Shown: positions 35,224 through 46,419, numbered from the stretch's first letter. The stretch is 57,176 nucleotides of DNA from Armatimonadota bacterium (GCA_020846715.1 JADLDK010000061.1:1-57176); one strand, 5' to 3'. Translations and numbers: made by a program. The notes: generated from the sequence alone by a model not told the origin.

Positions 35224-36012
35224 TTGCCCACTCTCGATATCGCTGGATGGAAAGCTTCCTATCAGGAAACCGGTGTGGGGCTCCCGATGGTTTTCATCCC
35301 TGGCATTACCGAGTACAAGGAGTCCTTTGAGTTTCAGTTCCGTGGACTCAGCGATCGGTATCGCGTCATCAGCTACGACGTTCGCACGACGAGTGGCAGT
35401 GAAACAATCGAGGACTTGGCGGAAGATCTGGCCAAACTGCTGGACAGCCTCCGCCTGGCAAGCGCCGTCATTGCTGGACATTCTTTCGGCGGGCTGATCG
35501 CGCAGCAATTTGCGTACTTACACCCGGAGCGCACAACGGCGCTGGTGCTGCTGTCTACATTCGCCAAAGCGCCAGACCCATCGCAGGCCAAACTTCTGCG
35601 CTATATGTCGTCCGGACACCAGAACGATCCGGAGGGGGCTATGGCGCGTCTGGCGCGATTTGTCGGACTTGGGCCCAAACCTGTGTTTGACCCGGATAGT
35701 TTCCTGGACTGGGTGGCGATGCAGACGGCAAAAACCCCGCTTTCGTGCGTGCATAGCCGGATCAAAATGATCCGAGACTTTGACAGCCGCCCGTGGCTGG
35801 AGCAGTTGTGGATGCCGCTGCTGGCGCTTGTCGGGCAGCACGACCGGCCGCCATTTCTCTCCGCGACGCAGATGATTCAACGCGCAACTCCGGACTCGTG
35901 TCTGGAAGTTGTTGAGGATACGGGGCACTTCCCACACATTCAGCGTCACGATCTCGTTAACCTCTACATTGATGACTTTTTGAAAACCAGGCTGCTGAGC
36001 CTGGTCGACTGA
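35224..36012 (+). CDS. Alpha/beta-fold hydrolase
   Basis: A 262-residue hydrolase starting at a TTG with AGGGAG upstream. The nucleophile elbow is GHSFGG (S87). The catalytic Asp is in GQHDRPP (about 203) and His in DTGHFPHI (about 233). Architecture and length are those of the alpha/beta-hydrolase 1 family (esterase, lactonase, epoxide hydrolase or peptidase); the substrate cannot be told. It is the first of a plus-strand run with the TatD, GNAT and solute-binding genes, whose members follow closely or overlap. No signal peptide, so cytoplasmic. Confidence 0.87.
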   Translation: MPTLDIAGWKASYQETGVGLPMVFIPGITEYKESFEFQFRGLSDRYRVISYDVRTTSGSETIEDLAEDLAKLLDSLRLASAVIAGHSFGGLIAQQFAYLHPERTTALVLLSTFAKAPDPSQAKLLRYMSSGHQNDPEGAMARLARFVGLGPKPVFDPDSFLDWVAMQTAKTPLSCVHSRIKMIRDFDSRPWLEQLWMPLLALVGQHDRPPFLSATQMIQRATPDSCLEVVEDTGHFPHIQRHDLVNLYIDDFLKTRLLSLVD

Positions 36013-36036
36013 TGCGCTCGCAGATGAAGACCACCA

Positions 36037-36822
36037 GTGATTGACTCTCACTGTCATCTCAACGATCCGCAGTTCAACGATGACGTTGTTGAGACGCTGG
36101 AGCGCGCGCGGGAAGCCGGTGTGGAGGCGTGTCTTGTCGCTGGCTACGACAGAGCTTCCTCACAACGCGCGGAAGAGATGGCGACTCATCCTTTGATCTG
36201 GATTGCGCTGGGAGTTCATCCGCACGACGCATCCGCCATTAGAGAGGACGCGAACTGGGGACAGCTACTGATTGAGAAGCTGAGAGCTCACCCGCGCGTC
36301 GCCGCCGTGGGGGAGATGGGACTGGATTACCACTATAATTTTTCACCGCGCGATGTGCAGCGGGAAGCTTTTCGCGCTCAGATACAGATTGCTCGTCAAC
36401 TGAACCTGCCAGTCACCATCCATTCCCGAGCGGCGGAGGACGAGGTCATGGACACACTGGTTGGAGAAGGCGTTCCGGAGGCGGGGGCCGTTCTCCACGC
36501 TTTCACAGGATCACAGGTGCAGCTACAGCGAGCTCTTGAGATGGGACTGCTCATAGGTGTAGGGGGGATGGTGACATTCAAGAAAGCTGACGACCTGCGT
36601 GCGCTGATCAGCCGCGTTCCTCTCGACCGTCTGCTTCTGGAGACCGATGCGCCCTATCTGACACCACATCCATTCAGAGGCCGCCGTAACGAACCTGCGT
36701 TTTTAGTGCATGTCGTTGCAGCGCTGGCACAACTCTTTGACTGCACTGAAGAGCAGATAGATCGGCAGACCACGGACAACGCACTCAGAGTGTTCACGCA
36801 CATGAGAGGAGCCGGGCAATGA
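36037..36822 (+). CDS. TatD family metal-dependent nuclease
   Basis: A 261-residue TIM-barrel hydrolase. Metal ligands appear in family order: DSHCHL (H5, H7), GEMGLDYHY with Glu at about 92, HSRAAEDE (H at about 128) and HAFTGS (H at about 152), and the closing ETDAPYLTPH with its Asp. TatD proteins act as 3'-5' DNA exonucleases or DNases in repair and DNA breakdown. I use the GTG at 36037, 25 bases after the hydrolase gene; its SD is weak, so it may rely on coupling. The stop overlaps the next gene by four bases (ATGA). Confidence 0.92.
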   Translation: MIDSHCHLNDPQFNDDVVETLERAREAGVEACLVAGYDRASSQRAEEMATHPLIWIALGVHPHDASAIREDANWGQLLIEKLRAHPRVAAVGEMGLDYHYNFSPRDVQREAFRAQIQIARQLNLPVTIHSRAAEDEVMDTLVGEGVPEAGAVLHAFTGSQVQLQRALEMGLLIGVGGMVTFKKADDLRALISRVPLDRLLLETDAPYLTPHPFRGRRNEPAFLVHVVAALAQLFDCTEEQIDRQTTDNALRVFTHMRGAGQ

Positions 36823-37778
36823 GCCAGATCACTATTCGGGGAATGGACGGAGCAGACCTGGGAGCAATAGTAAGAATTGCCAGAATTTCATTACCGGCAG
36901 ACCCTGTAACGCCCGAGGGCTTCGCTCGAAAGGTCTTCCTGGATCAAAACTTCGACCGGCGCGGATGCCTGGTGGCGGAAGACCCTGTGGCAGGCGTCGT
37001 CGGTTTTGTTGTTGGCCACATCAGAAAGCATCCGATAGAAGACATGCCCGATGACAGCAAGCGGTCGTGGATACCTCTGTTTGCGGTGCACCCCGAGCAT
37101 CAGCACAGAGGAGTTGGATCCCGTCTGTTTGAAGCCGTCGAAAACTGGTTCCAGACTGAGAAGAAGGAGGCGACCCTGATCGGGCCGTACACTCCGAACT
37201 GGTGGACTCCCGGCGTAGATGTGAACGCTTACACAGATGCGCTCGGGTTTCTGAGCCGGCGCGGCTATGTGGAGGCGATGCGTCCATTGTCTATGGATGC
37301 GCCGCTCATCAGCTACGTACGTCCGGCATGGATTACCGAGCGGCACGAGAAGTTGCTGAAAGAAGGCGTCCGCTTCGAAGTCGCGAGTCTCGAAGTCCTC
37401 CCAGCCTTGTTCGACTTCCTCTTGAGAGAGTTTCCCGGAGATTGGCAGCGCCACGTCCGGGAGGTCTGCAACCAGACTCTTGCATCTGGAAACTCCGTGA
37501 TCAGGCGGGTGCGCGTGGCGATCGAGGGAACTGAAGAGGTAGTTGGCTTCACGCATCACGATGGCGAAAGATTCGGCCCGTTCGGAACTGCTCGCGCAGT
37601 GCGCGGGCGCGGTATTGGCGCGGCCCTGCTGGCGCAGACGATTGAGGACATGCGCGCGCAAGGCCTGTATGCAGCGTACTTCATGTGGACAGATGACACT
37701 GCCGCCAGGCTGTATTCCGAGGTCGGCTTTCGAGAGAGCCGACGGTTTTCGTTGATGAAGAAGGACTGGTCGAAGTGA
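36819..37778 (+). CDS. Double GNAT-domain acetyltransferase
   Basis: A 319-residue protein with two GNAT folds in tandem. The N-terminal one (about 5-150) has an acetyl-CoA-binding segment VHPEHQHRGVGSRLF. The C-terminal one (about 190-315) has RAVRGRGIGAALL and ends with the typical beta-bulge stretch TDDTAARLYSEVGF. Substrate unknown; GNAT pairs often have one active and one degenerate copy, but both P-loop-like motifs are intact here. It is translationally coupled at both ends: four-base overlap with tatD upstream (ATGA) and with the solute-binding gene downstream (GTGA). Confidence 0.88.
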   Translation: MSQITIRGMDGADLGAIVRIARISLPADPVTPEGFARKVFLDQNFDRRGCLVAEDPVAGVVGFVVGHIRKHPIEDMPDDSKRSWIPLFAVHPEHQHRGVGSRLFEAVENWFQTEKKEATLIGPYTPNWWTPGVDVNAYTDALGFLSRRGYVEAMRPLSMDAPLISYVRPAWITERHEKLLKEGVRFEVASLEVLPALFDFLLREFPGDWQRHVREVCNQTLASGNSVIRRVRVAIEGTEEVVGFTHHDGERFGPFGTARAVRGRGIGAALLAQTIEDMRAQGLYAAYFMWTDDTAARLYSEVGFRESRRFSLMKKDWSK

Positions 37779-39137
37779 GACGCTGGATTGGCCTTCTGAC
37801 TGTTATACTCAGCGCTGCCGTATTCGGCGGGTGCGCCCGAGCGCCACAAAGCAAGATCGTAACCCTGCGACTGGTTTTGTGGGGTACGCCCAAGGATGAA
37901 GCGTCCATCAACGACTCGTTAGAGCGCTTTTACAAGACGCACCCTAATATCCGGGTGAAGCTTGAAATAACACCCCACGCCCGCGTTTTTGACAAGCTGC
38001 TGATCTCTTTCGCGGGCGGACGCGCGCCGGATGTCTCTCGCGTCAGCTCACTCTGGTTCTACCCGCTGGCCGCTAAGGGCGTGCTTGAAGACCTGGACCC
38101 GTTCATAACGCAAGACAAGACTTTCGATCTTCCTGACTTTTACGACGTAGCACTGGACGGTTGGGGACGCTACTCGGGCAGAGTCTATGCGCTTCCAACT
38201 GATCTGGATCTCTACGGGCTTTACTACAACAAGAAGATGTTCGACAAAGCCCACATCCCCTACCCCGATGCATCGTGGGATTGGGACAAGTACCTGCAGG
38301 TTGCCCGGCGGCTTACAAAGGACACGGACGGTGACGGACAAATTGATCAGTGGGGATCAACAGTAGATGGGTTCTGGCAGGCGTATGTGTGGCAGAACGG
38401 AGGCGAAATCCTCAACGCAAGCAATACGAAGTGCACGCTGGATGAGCCCTCCGCCTACGACGCTCTGCAGTGGATGACTGACCTGCGCCAGAAATGGCAT
38501 GTCGCTCCGAGTCCCGCTGACACAGCAGACGTTGGTCAGCTTGGGCTTTGGGTAATGGGGCGTCTGGGGATGTTTCACTCTGGAAGCTGGGCGGCAGCGA
38601 TGATGTTCAAAGACCGCGTAACTACGTTCGACTGGGACGTGGCCCCCTTTACCCAGAGGCAAGAAGCGGGCCAGCTTTCTGGGCGGATCGGCGTTTGCTA
38701 TGATTTCGGGCTCCAGGCACAAACAGGAATCCTGGGAGCTTGTGAAATTTCTGACTGGCCCCTATATGCAGGCGCGCTGGGCTGTGGAAAATCAGATCAT
38801 CCCGAGCCGCAGGTCCATCGCAGAATCCGGGGCGTTTCTGAATCAGCCCGGCCCACCGTCACACCGCAAGGTCTTTGTGGATGCGATCAGCTACGGGCGC
38901 ACGCTCCCGAATACCTACTCTATGCGAGAGATGAACGACATCATAACGAACTTCATTTCCCTGGCGATTCTTGGCAAGACGGATGCAAAGAGCGCCTGTC
39001 TCGAAGTGACGCCCATGGTGAACGACCTCCTCCTGTACGACCGCAAGCGCACTGCGGCGGAGCGTTTCACACTTGTGCCAGAGGCTGCCGCAGGTGCGAT
39101 AAGCAAGGAAGGCGGATCAGGCAAATCGCTGCGTTAA
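37775..39137 (+). pseudogene. Extracellular sugar-binding lipoprotein with a +1 frameshift
   Basis: A family-1 solute-binding protein for an ABC sugar importer. GTG start, signal peptide and lipobox (VFGGC, Cys at 20). The first frame reads through LYGLYYNKKMFDKAHIPYP and FDWDVAP, then turns to nonsense. The correct sequence continues in the next frame with LPRGKKRASFLGGSAFAMIS and then QESWELVKFLTGPYMQARW, ending at 39137. The shift can be placed in the run of five C at 38643-38647; with four C the gene is one 453-codon frame. So it is either a sequencing error or a recent single-base mutation. The rest is undamaged. No permease genes are near. It overlaps the convergent peptidase by 21 bases. 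Confidence 0.88.
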
Positions 39138-40256
39138 GCCGATTTCGCGCTCCGCAAGTTGCACAGCCAGCCTGACAGACGCCGCATACGGCTCAACTCT
39201 GCGGGCAAGCGACAAGTTCTCAAGCGCCTGTGCCGTCAAACCCGTCCGCGCCAGCACTCGCGCCTCTTCCACCAGCGCCAGAGCGCGTTCGATGCGGCGG
39301 CTTCTTCGTCTGCCGATGATCCAGAAAAATGCGCTTCCACCCACAACGAGGCCAACTGCAGCCAGCGCATAACCGCGCTTCTGACGCTGAGACCAGGCGA
39401 GTGCGTCCGCCCGAAGGTCCGCATAATCTGTGTAGTCTGTAATAGTCTGGAGCGGTTCTGCGACCGACTTGCGCAGTACGGAGCTTCGGATGAATCTGGC
39501 GACGGCTGGTGCGCCATATTTCTGCGCCATATAGGCGAAAACGAGGCGATACTCGTTGTAGTCGCGCGGAGCGTAGGAAAGCCGGGACTGGTTCTCCGTT
39601 GAGGTATAGTACTGCTCTTTGCCTTCGCTCAGGTACAGTGCAGCGCCTTCGTGAAACCACCGCGGCAGTCTCCCGGCATCGTCCCCGAGACAGGACGCGA
39701 TATAAGCGTGCGCTAACTCGTGCGATGAGGTGTCTGCGATTTCCTGCTCAGACTTATCACCAGCCCAGACAGCACAGTAGCGGCGCCAGCGCGTAACCCC
39801 ACCAGTTCCCTCCGGGAAGAGAGCCCGGATCGAGTGCGGCATAGTCTCTTTGCGGTCATACAGGCGCAGGATGGCTCCGCCCGGAGGTGGACTGAGCTTG
39901 ACTTCATCCCGCAATCGCACAATCGCCTTGTCCTCGGAGGTCGCAAAGTCTTCAATGGAGTACGCTTCTCCCGGGCGATTGCTGGTGTCCGTGAACGCTT
40001 GCACTTCGTCCAGAAACGCTTGGGCGCTTTTGCGCTCGGGAGTCTGTTTGTTGCCGAGCTGTGTGGATAGCTGTTGGCGCAGGTGGCTGCAGGCAGAATT
40101 TACCTTCTTCAGATCATAGTCAGAAGCAAATGGGTAGTTCTGAATGCGCTGGAAGGTCCAGGGCTGTGAATCGGCAGAAGCCGGATGCAGCAACGCACCC
40201 GGTATCGCCAGGACAAGCGCCCCTATGGTCAGAATAGCTCTTCGCAGCGTATGCAT
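39117..40256 (-). CDS. Secreted gluzincin-type peptidase (MA-like) with C-terminal membrane helix
   Basis: A 379-residue protein. The signal peptide covers about 1-28. The peptidase-MA-like domain has the zinc motif HELAH (179-183) with the third ligand probably in WFHEG (200-204), the catalytic Glu at 180. Downstream are a hydrophobic helix (about 296-314, GYALAAVGLVVGGSAFFWII) followed by RRRSRR, and a short TPR-like helical tail in the cytoplasm. So it is an externally facing metallopeptidase anchored at the inner membrane. Substrate unknown. It converges on the solute-binding gene and overlaps its last codons. Confidence 0.85.
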   Translation of the reverse strand: MHTLRRAILTIGALVLAIPGALLHPASADSQPWTFQRIQNYPFASDYDLKKVNSACSHLRQQLSTQLGNKQTPERKSAQAFLDEVQAFTDTSNRPGEAYSIEDFATSEDKAIVRLRDEVKLSPPPGGAILRLYDRKETMPHSIRALFPEGTGGVTRWRRYCAVWAGDKSEQEIADTSSHELAHAYIASCLGDDAGRLPRWFHEGAALYLSEGKEQYYTSTENQSRLSYAPRDYNEYRLVFAYMAQKYGAPAVARFIRSSVLRKSVAEPLQTITDYTDYADLRADALAWSQRQKRGYALAAVGLVVGGSAFFWIIGRRRSRRIERALALVEEARVLARTGLTAQALENLSLARRVEPYAASVRLAVQLAEREIGLTQRFA

Positions 40257-40305
40257 AGCTACTCACTAAACGCTACGGGAGCGCAGAGGGTTCTGAGAAG
40301 TAAAA

Positions 40306-42711
40306 TCAGGCCGCCTGCGTCTGCAGAATCGGTTGCTCCAGCAGCGCCACACTCAGCACATCATCCATATGGTCCACAAGATGAAGCTGCATCTCCTCAA
40401 CAAGGTGGGATGGGATATCCTCAATGTCCTTTTCGTTCTCCCGTGGAAGAATGACAGTCCGGATTCCAGCCCGATGCGCTGCCAGCACCTTCTCTCTAAG
40501 CCCGCCAATAGGTAACACGCGCCCTCTCAGGGTGATCTCCCCTGTCATCGCAACATCCTTGCGTACCGGTCGCTTTGTGAGCGCCGATGCCAATGCAGTG
40601 GCTATGGTAATCCCTGCGGAAGGACCATCCTTGGGAATGCCGCCTGCCGGCACATGTATGTGGATATCCGTGTGCGACTGAAAGTCCTCATCGAAGTTGA
40701 GAACACTCGCGCGAGAGCGAACATAGGTCAGGGCCGCCTGAGCCGACTCCTTCATAACATCCCCAAGTTGTCCGGTGAGAATGAGACCGCCTTTGGTCGC
40801 CCTGACAAGCCCAACTTCGATGGAAATTATGTCTCCGCCAAACTCGGAGTAGGACAGTCCGGTGGCAGCGCCGACCTCATCCTGCTCTTCCGCCTGGCCG
40901 TAATGGAACCGGCGCTTGCCCAGATAGCCCGCGATGTTCGCCGCCTTCACGCGTGTGCGCCCCGTCTCACCTTCCGCAATCTTCTTTGCGACTTTGCGGC
41001 ACAGGCTGGCAATCTCACGCTCCAGATTGCGCACACCGGCCTCCCGTGTGTATTCCCGGATCAACGCCAGCAGCGCGTCGTCGCCGATTGAGAGCCGCGT
41101 CTTTGTAATGCCATGCTCCTTAAGCTGCTTTGGCACAAGGAAACTCCTGGCAATCTGCAGCTTATCGTCCTCAATGTATCCCGAAAACGGGATAATCTCC
41201 ATCCTGTCGCGCAGAGCAGCTGGGATTGTGTCCAGGACGTTTGCTGTCGTGATAAACATCACATCCCGCAGGTTAAATGGCACCTCGAGATAGTGGTCAC
41301 TGAAGCTGTCATTTTGCTCCGGATCCAGAGCTTCCAGAAGCGCCGCAGAAGGGTCTCCGCGGAAGTCCGCCCCAACCTTGTCTATCTCATCCAGCATGAA
41401 CACAGGGTTTCTGGAGCCGGCCTGCTTGATACCCTGAATAATCCTTCCGGGCAACGCCCCGACATAGGTACGCCGATGACCTCTGATTTCGGCCTCATCC
41501 CGCACACCGCCCAGTGAAATTCTGACAAACTTGCGGCCCAGTGATCGCGCAATGGATTTGCCGATTGAGGTTTTCCCAACTCCGGGAGGGCCTGCAAAGC
41601 AGAGAATAGGCCCTTTCAGGCTGCCAGCAAGCTTACGCACAGCGAGGAACTCCAGAATCCGCTCCTTGGGTTTGAGCAGTCCATAGTGATCTTCGTTGAG
41701 GATTTTCTCCGCTTTGGTAATCTCCAGCTCATCGCTCGTGCTGAAGTTCCACGGCAGTCCAACCAGCCAGTCGAGATACGTCCGGATGACCACACCTTCC
41801 GGCGATGCATACGGCATTTTCTCGAGACGCTCCACCTCTTTGAGCGCGCGGCTCTCCACTTCTTCCGGCATCTGCGCTTCTGCTATTTGTCCGCGGTAGT
41901 CCTCAATCTCCGTCGTGCGTTCGTCCCTCTCACCAAGCTCCTGCTGAATCGCTTTGAGCTGTTCGCGCAGGAAAAACTCCCGCTGAGAGTCTCCCATCTC
42001 CTTTTCAACTCTGGAGCGAATACTGCGTTGGATCTCGAGGATTTCCAGCTCTTTTTTCAGCAGCATGGACAGATGGCTGAGGCGCTCCCGGACAGGGATA
42101 GTCTCGAGAATTTCCTGCTTTTGCTCAACGCGCAAAGGGAGATAGGGAGTGATGCTGTCCGCCAGTTTGCCCGGTTCGTCAATGTTGATGACGTTAATGA
42201 GCACCTCAGGCGGAACTGTCCGCCCGTTGTTGACAATCTGCTCAAACTGCGCCGTCACGTTGCGCATCAGCGCTTCGAGCTCGATGGACTTGGCTTCCTC
42301 CGCAGGCAGCGGCTTGACGCGCACCTTGAAGAACGGCTCCTGCTGGATAAACTGCGTGACCTGCACACGCTCAATACCCTCAAGCATCACCCGGACGGTG
42401 CCGTCCGGCACCTTCAAAATCTGGATGACTTCTGCGACAACACCCACGCGATAGATGTCGTCGGGCTCCGGGTCTTCTACCGTCATATCGTGCTGAGCGA
42501 TGAGGAGAATATAACGCTGGTGCGCCATAGCTTCATCCAGCGCCTTCACGGACTTCTCACGCCCTACAAACAGCGGAAAGAGCATATGCGGGAAGTAAAC
42601 GTTATCGCGTATTGGCAGAAGCGGCAGAGATCTGGGAAGGCGGCGGGAAGCAGGCTTCAGCGGCGTGGTTTCTGCAGCTTCAGGCACGTCGGATTTCTTA
42701 GCTCGCGGCAT
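40306..42711 (-). CDS. lon: ATP-dependent protease Lon
   Basis: An 801-residue Lon. The N-terminal substrate-binding domain starts near [19 protein letters not shown] (about 28-46). The AAA+ module has [13 protein letters not shown] (about 375-387) and [11 protein letters not shown]. The Ser-Lys protease domain has [14 protein letters not shown] with the active Ser, and the Lys in [14 protein letters not shown]. It degrades misfolded and regulatory proteins. The ATG at 42711 has AGGAAG nine bases before; the frame's earlier 21 codons are unconserved. A GCCCGG/CCGGGC hairpin (42746-42761) lies in its leader. Confidence 0.97.
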   Translation of the reverse strand: MPRAKKSDVPEAAETTPLKPASRRLPRSLPLLPIRDNVYFPHMLFPLFVGREKSVKALDEAMAHQRYILLIAQHDMTVEDPEPDDIYRVGVVAEVIQILKVPDGTVRVMLEGIERVQVTQFIQQEPFFKVRVKPLPAEEAKSIELEALMRNVTAQFEQIVNNGRTVPPEVLINVINIDEPGKLADSITPYLPLRVEQKQEILETIPVRERLSHLSMLLKKELEILEIQRSIRSRVEKEMGDSQREFFLREQLKAIQQELGERDERTTEIEDYRGQIAEAQMPEEVESRALKEVERLEKMPYASPEGVVIRTYLDWLVGLPWNFSTSDELEITKAEKILNEDHYGLLKPKERILEFLAVRKLAGSLKGPILCFAGPPGVGKTSIGKSIARSLGRKFVRISLGGVRDEAEIRGHRRTYVGALPGRIIQGIKQAGSRNPVFMLDEIDKVGADFRGDPSAALLEALDPEQNDSFSDHYLEVPFNLRDVMFITTANVLDTIPAALRDRMEIIPFSGYIEDDKLQIARSFLVPKQLKEHGITKTRLSIGDDALLALIREYTREAGVRNLEREIASLCRKVAKKIAEGETGRTRVKAANIAGYLGKRRFHYGQAEEQDEVGAATGLSYSEFGGDIISIEVGLVRATKGGLILTGQLGDVMKESAQAALTYVRSRASVLNFDEDFQSHTDIHIHVPAGGIPKDGPSAGITIATALASALTKRPVRKDVAMTGEITLRGRVLPIGGLREKVLAAHRAGIRTVILPRENEKDIEDIPSHLVEEMQLHLVDHMDDVLSVALLEQPILQTQAA

Positions 42712-43151
42712 TTCTAAAGTCTTCCTGTGTTCTCGGTAGCTCGTCGCCCGGCTCGCCGGGCACACACAAAACAAAGGCCGGGCCGGGGCCGCAACTGCCT
42801 CTGCGGCGCCGTTCCGGCCGCTGCGGCCTGTCAGGCTGATGTCTTTTCGGGCTTCGGAATCTTGATACGGCGCCTGTCATCCAGGCTGTGAATAGTCCGG
42901 CTCTCCGGTGTACGAGTCGTATTCGCCGCAACACTTGGTGAAGCCTGCGCGCAGTGAGTACCCGTGCTGGAATAAATCGTCTAACGCTGGAAACCTGAGC
43001 GGCCGGCTACAGATACACGAACAACTCTAACCCGCCTATGCTCTGAGCGGACACTTGCGACGCCAGCGCACAGCGGCGGGTTCGCCAAATGTCACCCCCA
43101 CGCCCCAGAAATGGTGACCCCCCCAGCCTCGACCTTGAGCCCGGAAGGAGC
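42712..43151. other. 440-base intergenic stretch between clpX and lon
   Basis: No gene is visible on either strand. It contains the lon leader with a GCCCGG-CTCG-CCGGGC hairpin (42746-42761) and, behind clpX, a GTCACC/GGTGAC hairpin (43091-43118) that could end the clpX transcript. Neither is strong. lon therefore may have its own promoter here. Confidence 0.4.
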
Positions 43152-44417
43152 TTAGCTCGCCTGCTTCAGCTCGTCAACCGTGAAGATCGTGGGATCCTTG
43201 CGCTCGGTAATGGTCTCTTTGGTCACGACGCAGCGTTTGATATCCTTGAGAGAAGGAATCTCGTACATAATGTTGAGCATCACTTCCTCAATGATGGACC
43301 TCAGCGCCCGCGCCCCGACTTTTCGCTCACTGGCTTCTGCTGCGATCGCCTCTAAAGCGTCGTCACTGAAGATCAGCTCCACGCCGTCCAGCTCGAAGAA
43401 CTTCTGATACTGCTTCACCAGCGCATTCTTTGGCTCCACCAGAATGCGTACGAGAGCGTCTTTGTCCAGCCCGCCCAGAGTCGCAACCACAGGCAGGCGG
43501 CCAATAAACTCCGGAATCAAGCCGTACTTCAGCAGGTCATCCGGCATGACCATGGACAGTATATCACCCAGGTCGCGATCTTTCCGGGATTCGACCTGCG
43601 CGCGGAAGCCCAGAGACTTGTCTCCCAGGCGGCGGTCAATCACCTCATCCAATCCCTCAAAGGCGCCGCCCACAATGAAGAGCACATTGGACGTGTCAAT
43701 CTGGACGTATTCCTGCTGCGGGTGTTTTCGACCACCCTGCGGCGGAACATTGGCGACAGTGCCTTCGATAATCTTCAGAAGCGCCTGCTGAACGCCCTCA
43801 CCGGAGACATCCCGGGTAATGGAAGGGTTGTCACTCTTACGCGCAATCTTGTCGATTTCATCGATGTAGACAATCCCGCGCTCGGCGGCTTTGATAGCGT
43901 TCTGGATGTTGTCGTGCCCGTCGGCCGCCTGCAGGAGTTTCAGCAGGATGTTTTCGACATCTTCGCCCACATAGCCGGCTTCTGTCAGGCTGGTGGCGTC
44001 AGCGATGGCAAAAGGCACCTTCAGAATGCGCGCGAGCGTCTGCGCAAGCAGCGTCTTGCCGCACCCCGTCGGCCCAATGAGGAGGATGTTGGACTTGGAA
44101 AGCTCTACGTCTGAGGCGGGCGAGTTTACGCGCTTGTAGTGATTGTAAACCGCAACCGAGAGAATACGCTTCGCCTTCTCCTGCCCCACAACATACTGGG
44201 AGAGAATGCGATAGATTTCCTTGGGTTTGGGAACGACGCCAACGTCCGCTACGGGCTCTGTCTTGGTGGTCTCCCCGCGGACGATCTCGTTGCACAGTTC
44301 GACACACTCAAGACACACGCCGCCGTACACCCCGAGGATGAGCTTTTTGACCTGCTCCCGTGGCTTGCCACAGAGTGCACAACGCGAGTCGTTACGGTCG
44401 AGTCCAATCCTGGCCAA
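43152..44417 (-). CDS. clpX: ATP-dependent Clp protease ATP-binding subunit ClpX
   Basis: A 421-residue hexameric unfoldase that feeds substrates to ClpP. The N-terminal C4 zinc finger is CALCGK...CLECVELC (Cys at 13, 16, 35 and 38). Walker A is GPTGCGKT (about 114-121) and Walker [11 protein letters not shown]. The ClpP-docking IGF-type loop lies around 250-265 and reads SLGFRAQV here. The start is TTG 44417, preceded by GGAGGTG. It is 72 bases after clpP and follows it in the transcript. Ordinary length. Confidence 0.97.
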   Translation of the reverse strand: MARIGLDRNDSRCALCGKPREQVKKLILGVYGGVCLECVELCNEIVRGETTKTEPVADVGVVPKPKEIYRILSQYVVGQEKAKRILSVAVYNHYKRVNSPASDVELSKSNILLIGPTGCGKTLLAQTLARILKVPFAIADATSLTEAGYVGEDVENILLKLLQAADGHDNIQNAIKAAERGIVYIDEIDKIARKSDNPSITRDVSGEGVQQALLKIIEGTVANVPPQGGRKHPQQEYVQIDTSNVLFIVGGAFEGLDEVIDRRLGDKSLGFRAQVESRKDRDLGDILSMVMPDDLLKYGLIPEFIGRLPVVATLGGLDKDALVRILVEPKNALVKQYQKFFELDGVELIFSDDALEAIAAEASERKVGARALRSIIEEVMLNIMYEIPSLKDIKRCVVTKETITERKDPTIFTVDELKQAS

Positions 44418-44489
44418 AAAACACCTCCGACAAATGCTGCGGACACACCCCGCAACCGCAAAATGTGAGTGAGCGGCGGCGAGTTAACG

Positions 44490-45077
44490 CTAACGGGCTT
44501 CGCGGTCGAGCACGCCGTCAACAACACCGTAGTCTTTGGCCTGCTCTGCCGACATCCAATAATCTCTATCTGTGTCCTGTGCTACTTTTTCCACAGGTTG
44601 ACCGGTATGCTTGGCGAGGATTTCCTGCAGCAGCTGCTTATATCGTAAAATCTCTCTCGCCATGATGTCAATATCTGAAGGCGTTCCCTGAAAACCAGCG
44701 CTGCCCTGGTGAATCATAACTCGCGCATTTGCCAGACAATGCCGCTTTCCCTTTGCTCCCGCAGAAAGCAATACTGCACCCATGCTGGCCGCCTGTCCAA
44801 TGCAGATTGTGGCGATATCGGGCTTAACAACCTGCATACAGTCGTAGATTGCCAAACCCGCCGAGACGACTCCTCCCGGGGAGTTGATGTAGAGGTCAAT
44901 GTCCTTGTCAGGATCTTCCTTTTCCAGGAACAGAAGCTGCGCAACAACCAGATTGGCGATGTCGTCGTCAATAGGCGTCCCGATGAAAACGATACGATCC
45001 TTCAGGAGCCGGCTGTAGATATCGTAAGCCCGCTCCCCGCGCGCGGTCTGCTCGACCACCATCGGTATCAGTGCCAT
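44490..45077 (-). CDS. clpP: ATP-dependent Clp protease proteolytic subunit ClpP
   Basis: A 195-residue serine protease that forms a 14-mer chamber with ClpX or other Clp ATPases. The catalytic Ser is in [11 protein letters not shown] (about residue 97), and His in MIHQGSAG (about 122). The Asp is in [17 protein letters not shown] (about 173). The start lies four bases after the tig stop; its SD, GGAGG, is within the last tig codons, so translation is coupled. A second clpP, present in some lineages, is not in the window. Confidence 0.97.
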   Translation of the reverse strand: MALIPMVVEQTARGERAYDIYSRLLKDRIVFIGTPIDDDIANLVVAQLLFLEKEDPDKDIDLYINSPGGVVSAGLAIYDCMQVVKPDIATICIGQAASMGAVLLSAGAKGKRHCLANARVMIHQGSAGFQGTPSDIDIMAREILRYKQLLQEILAKHTGQPVEKVAQDTDRDYWMSAEQAKDYGVVDGVLDREAR

Positions 45078-45081
45078 TTGG

Positions 45082-46419
45082 TTACTTAGCCTCCTTCGCT
45101 TCTGCGGCGCCTTCCTGTGGCGGATCCTGAATCACATCTTTAATGTTGGCAGACGACCTTAGAAACTCTAAAACCTTGTTGGTTCTACGGCGACGAATGT
45201 AGCTTTGCCTTCCCTGTTCGGTTGAGAGGTACTCGCTTAGCTCCTCAGCCGTCTCGTTCTCTGACTCATGCAAGCGATCAAGCTGCTCATCAATTTCCTC
45301 GGGGGATACGTCGATCTTTTCTTCCTCTGCAATAGCAGACAACGCCAGACTCACCCGAATATCCCAGTCAATGCGCCCTGTCAGTCTCTGACGATATTCT
45401 TCCTCTGTGACGGAGTTTTGTGCAAGGAACTGCTCAAAGGTTGTATTGCGCCTTTTGAGATCGGCGAACTGCTCCTGGACACGATGCTGAAACTCGTGCG
45501 TCAGCATTTGCGGTGGATAGTCGATTTTCGAGCTTTGGACGATCTTGTTCATCAACTCCATATCCGCCTGCTCATCTGAGACTTCGTTGAACGCACGCTC
45601 TGCGCTAGAGCGAATTTCCTGTCTGAGCGCCTCCACAGAGTCAAATTCACCAACAGTCTTGGCGAACTCTTCATTCACCTCAGGTTTCACCTGAGCATAG
45701 AGCTGAGACACCGTGACGTTTGCGCGAACGGTCTTACCCGCGCGCTCTTTCTCCTGCCAATCCTCCGGGTAGTTGAGCGTAAACTCTCCAGTCTCTTCCT
45801 TCTTCATACCCTTTATCCGCGTATCGAAGTCGGGAACGTTCTCTCCGACTACCGCCGCATTGTAGGTAGGCTCGCCCAGGGGCTCACCGTTGTCGTTGAG
45901 CTCCTGTATACTGACGAACACATAGTCGCCATCTTCAACAACGCCGTCTTCGCCCTTTTCATCCAGCCGGGTGTGCTGCGTGCGCAGGCGCTCGATTTCG
46001 TGATCAATCAGCTCATCAGTCACCTGCCGAACAGGACGATCTACTGACACTTCCTTGTATTGACCCAACTCTACCTGGGGAACCAGCGGAACCGTGGCCT
46101 TGAACTTCAGTCCGGACTCGGCAGAAGACTCAAGCAATTCGACCTCGGGATGATCCCACGGTGTGAGGTCTTGTTCCTGCAGCGCCTGCGTGTAGGCTTC
46201 GGGCATCACGCGGTCGTTGGCGACGCTGATGACCCGCTCAGGGTTGATGACTCTCTCCACCAGCGCAGCCGGCGCCTTGCCCTTTCTGAAGCCTGGAATC
46301 TCTGTATTGCGCGCTATCTGTTTGCGCGCGGTCTCCAGGGCGCCAGCGTACTGCTCGGGTTCAACGGAGATCTCCAGTGCAACCAGACACGGACTGATAT
46401 CTTCACGAGTAACCTGCAT
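45082..46419 (-). CDS. tig: Trigger factor
   Basis: A 445-residue ribosome-associated chaperone. The ribosome-binding signature is GFRKGKAP (about 43-50). An FKBP-like peptidyl-prolyl isomerase domain covers about 150-245, and the C-terminal helical chaperone domain carries long acidic, helical stretches. An AAGGA ribosome site precedes the ATG at six bases. It opens the tig-clpP-clpX set, a common gene order, and lies downstream of the tRNA cluster. The 305-base stretch 46420-46724 upstream shows no gene; it must hold the tig promoter. Confidence 0.96.
   Translation of the reverse strand: MQVTREDISPCLVALEISVEPEQYAGALETARKQIARNTEIPGFRKGKAPAALVERVINPERVISVANDRVMPEAYTQALQEQDLTPWDHPEVELLESSAESGLKFKATVPLVPQVELGQYKEVSVDRPVRQVTDELIDHEIERLRTQHTRLDEKGEDGVVEDGDYVFVSIQELNDNGEPLGEPTYNAAVVGENVPDFDTRIKGMKKEETGEFTLNYPEDWQEKERAGKTVRANVTVSQLYAQVKPEVNEEFAKTVGEFDSVEALRQEIRSSAERAFNEVSDEQADMELMNKIVQSSKIDYPPQMLTHEFQHRVQEQFADLKRRNTTFEQFLAQNSVTEEEYRQRLTGRIDWDIRVSLALSAIAEEEKIDVSPEEIDEQLDRLHESENETAEELSEYLSTEQGRQSYIRRRRTNKVLEFLRSSANIKDVIQDPPQEGAAEAKEAK

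Noticed and set aside
34943..35497. 184-codon plus-strand frame before the alpha/beta hydrolase
   Set aside because: It overlaps the hydrolase in another frame and shows no family similarity; only the shorter frame at 35005 has a good ribosome site.
41686..42717. 343-codon plus-strand frame inside lon
   Set aside because: Opposite the fully conserved Lon frame; no recognisable protein.
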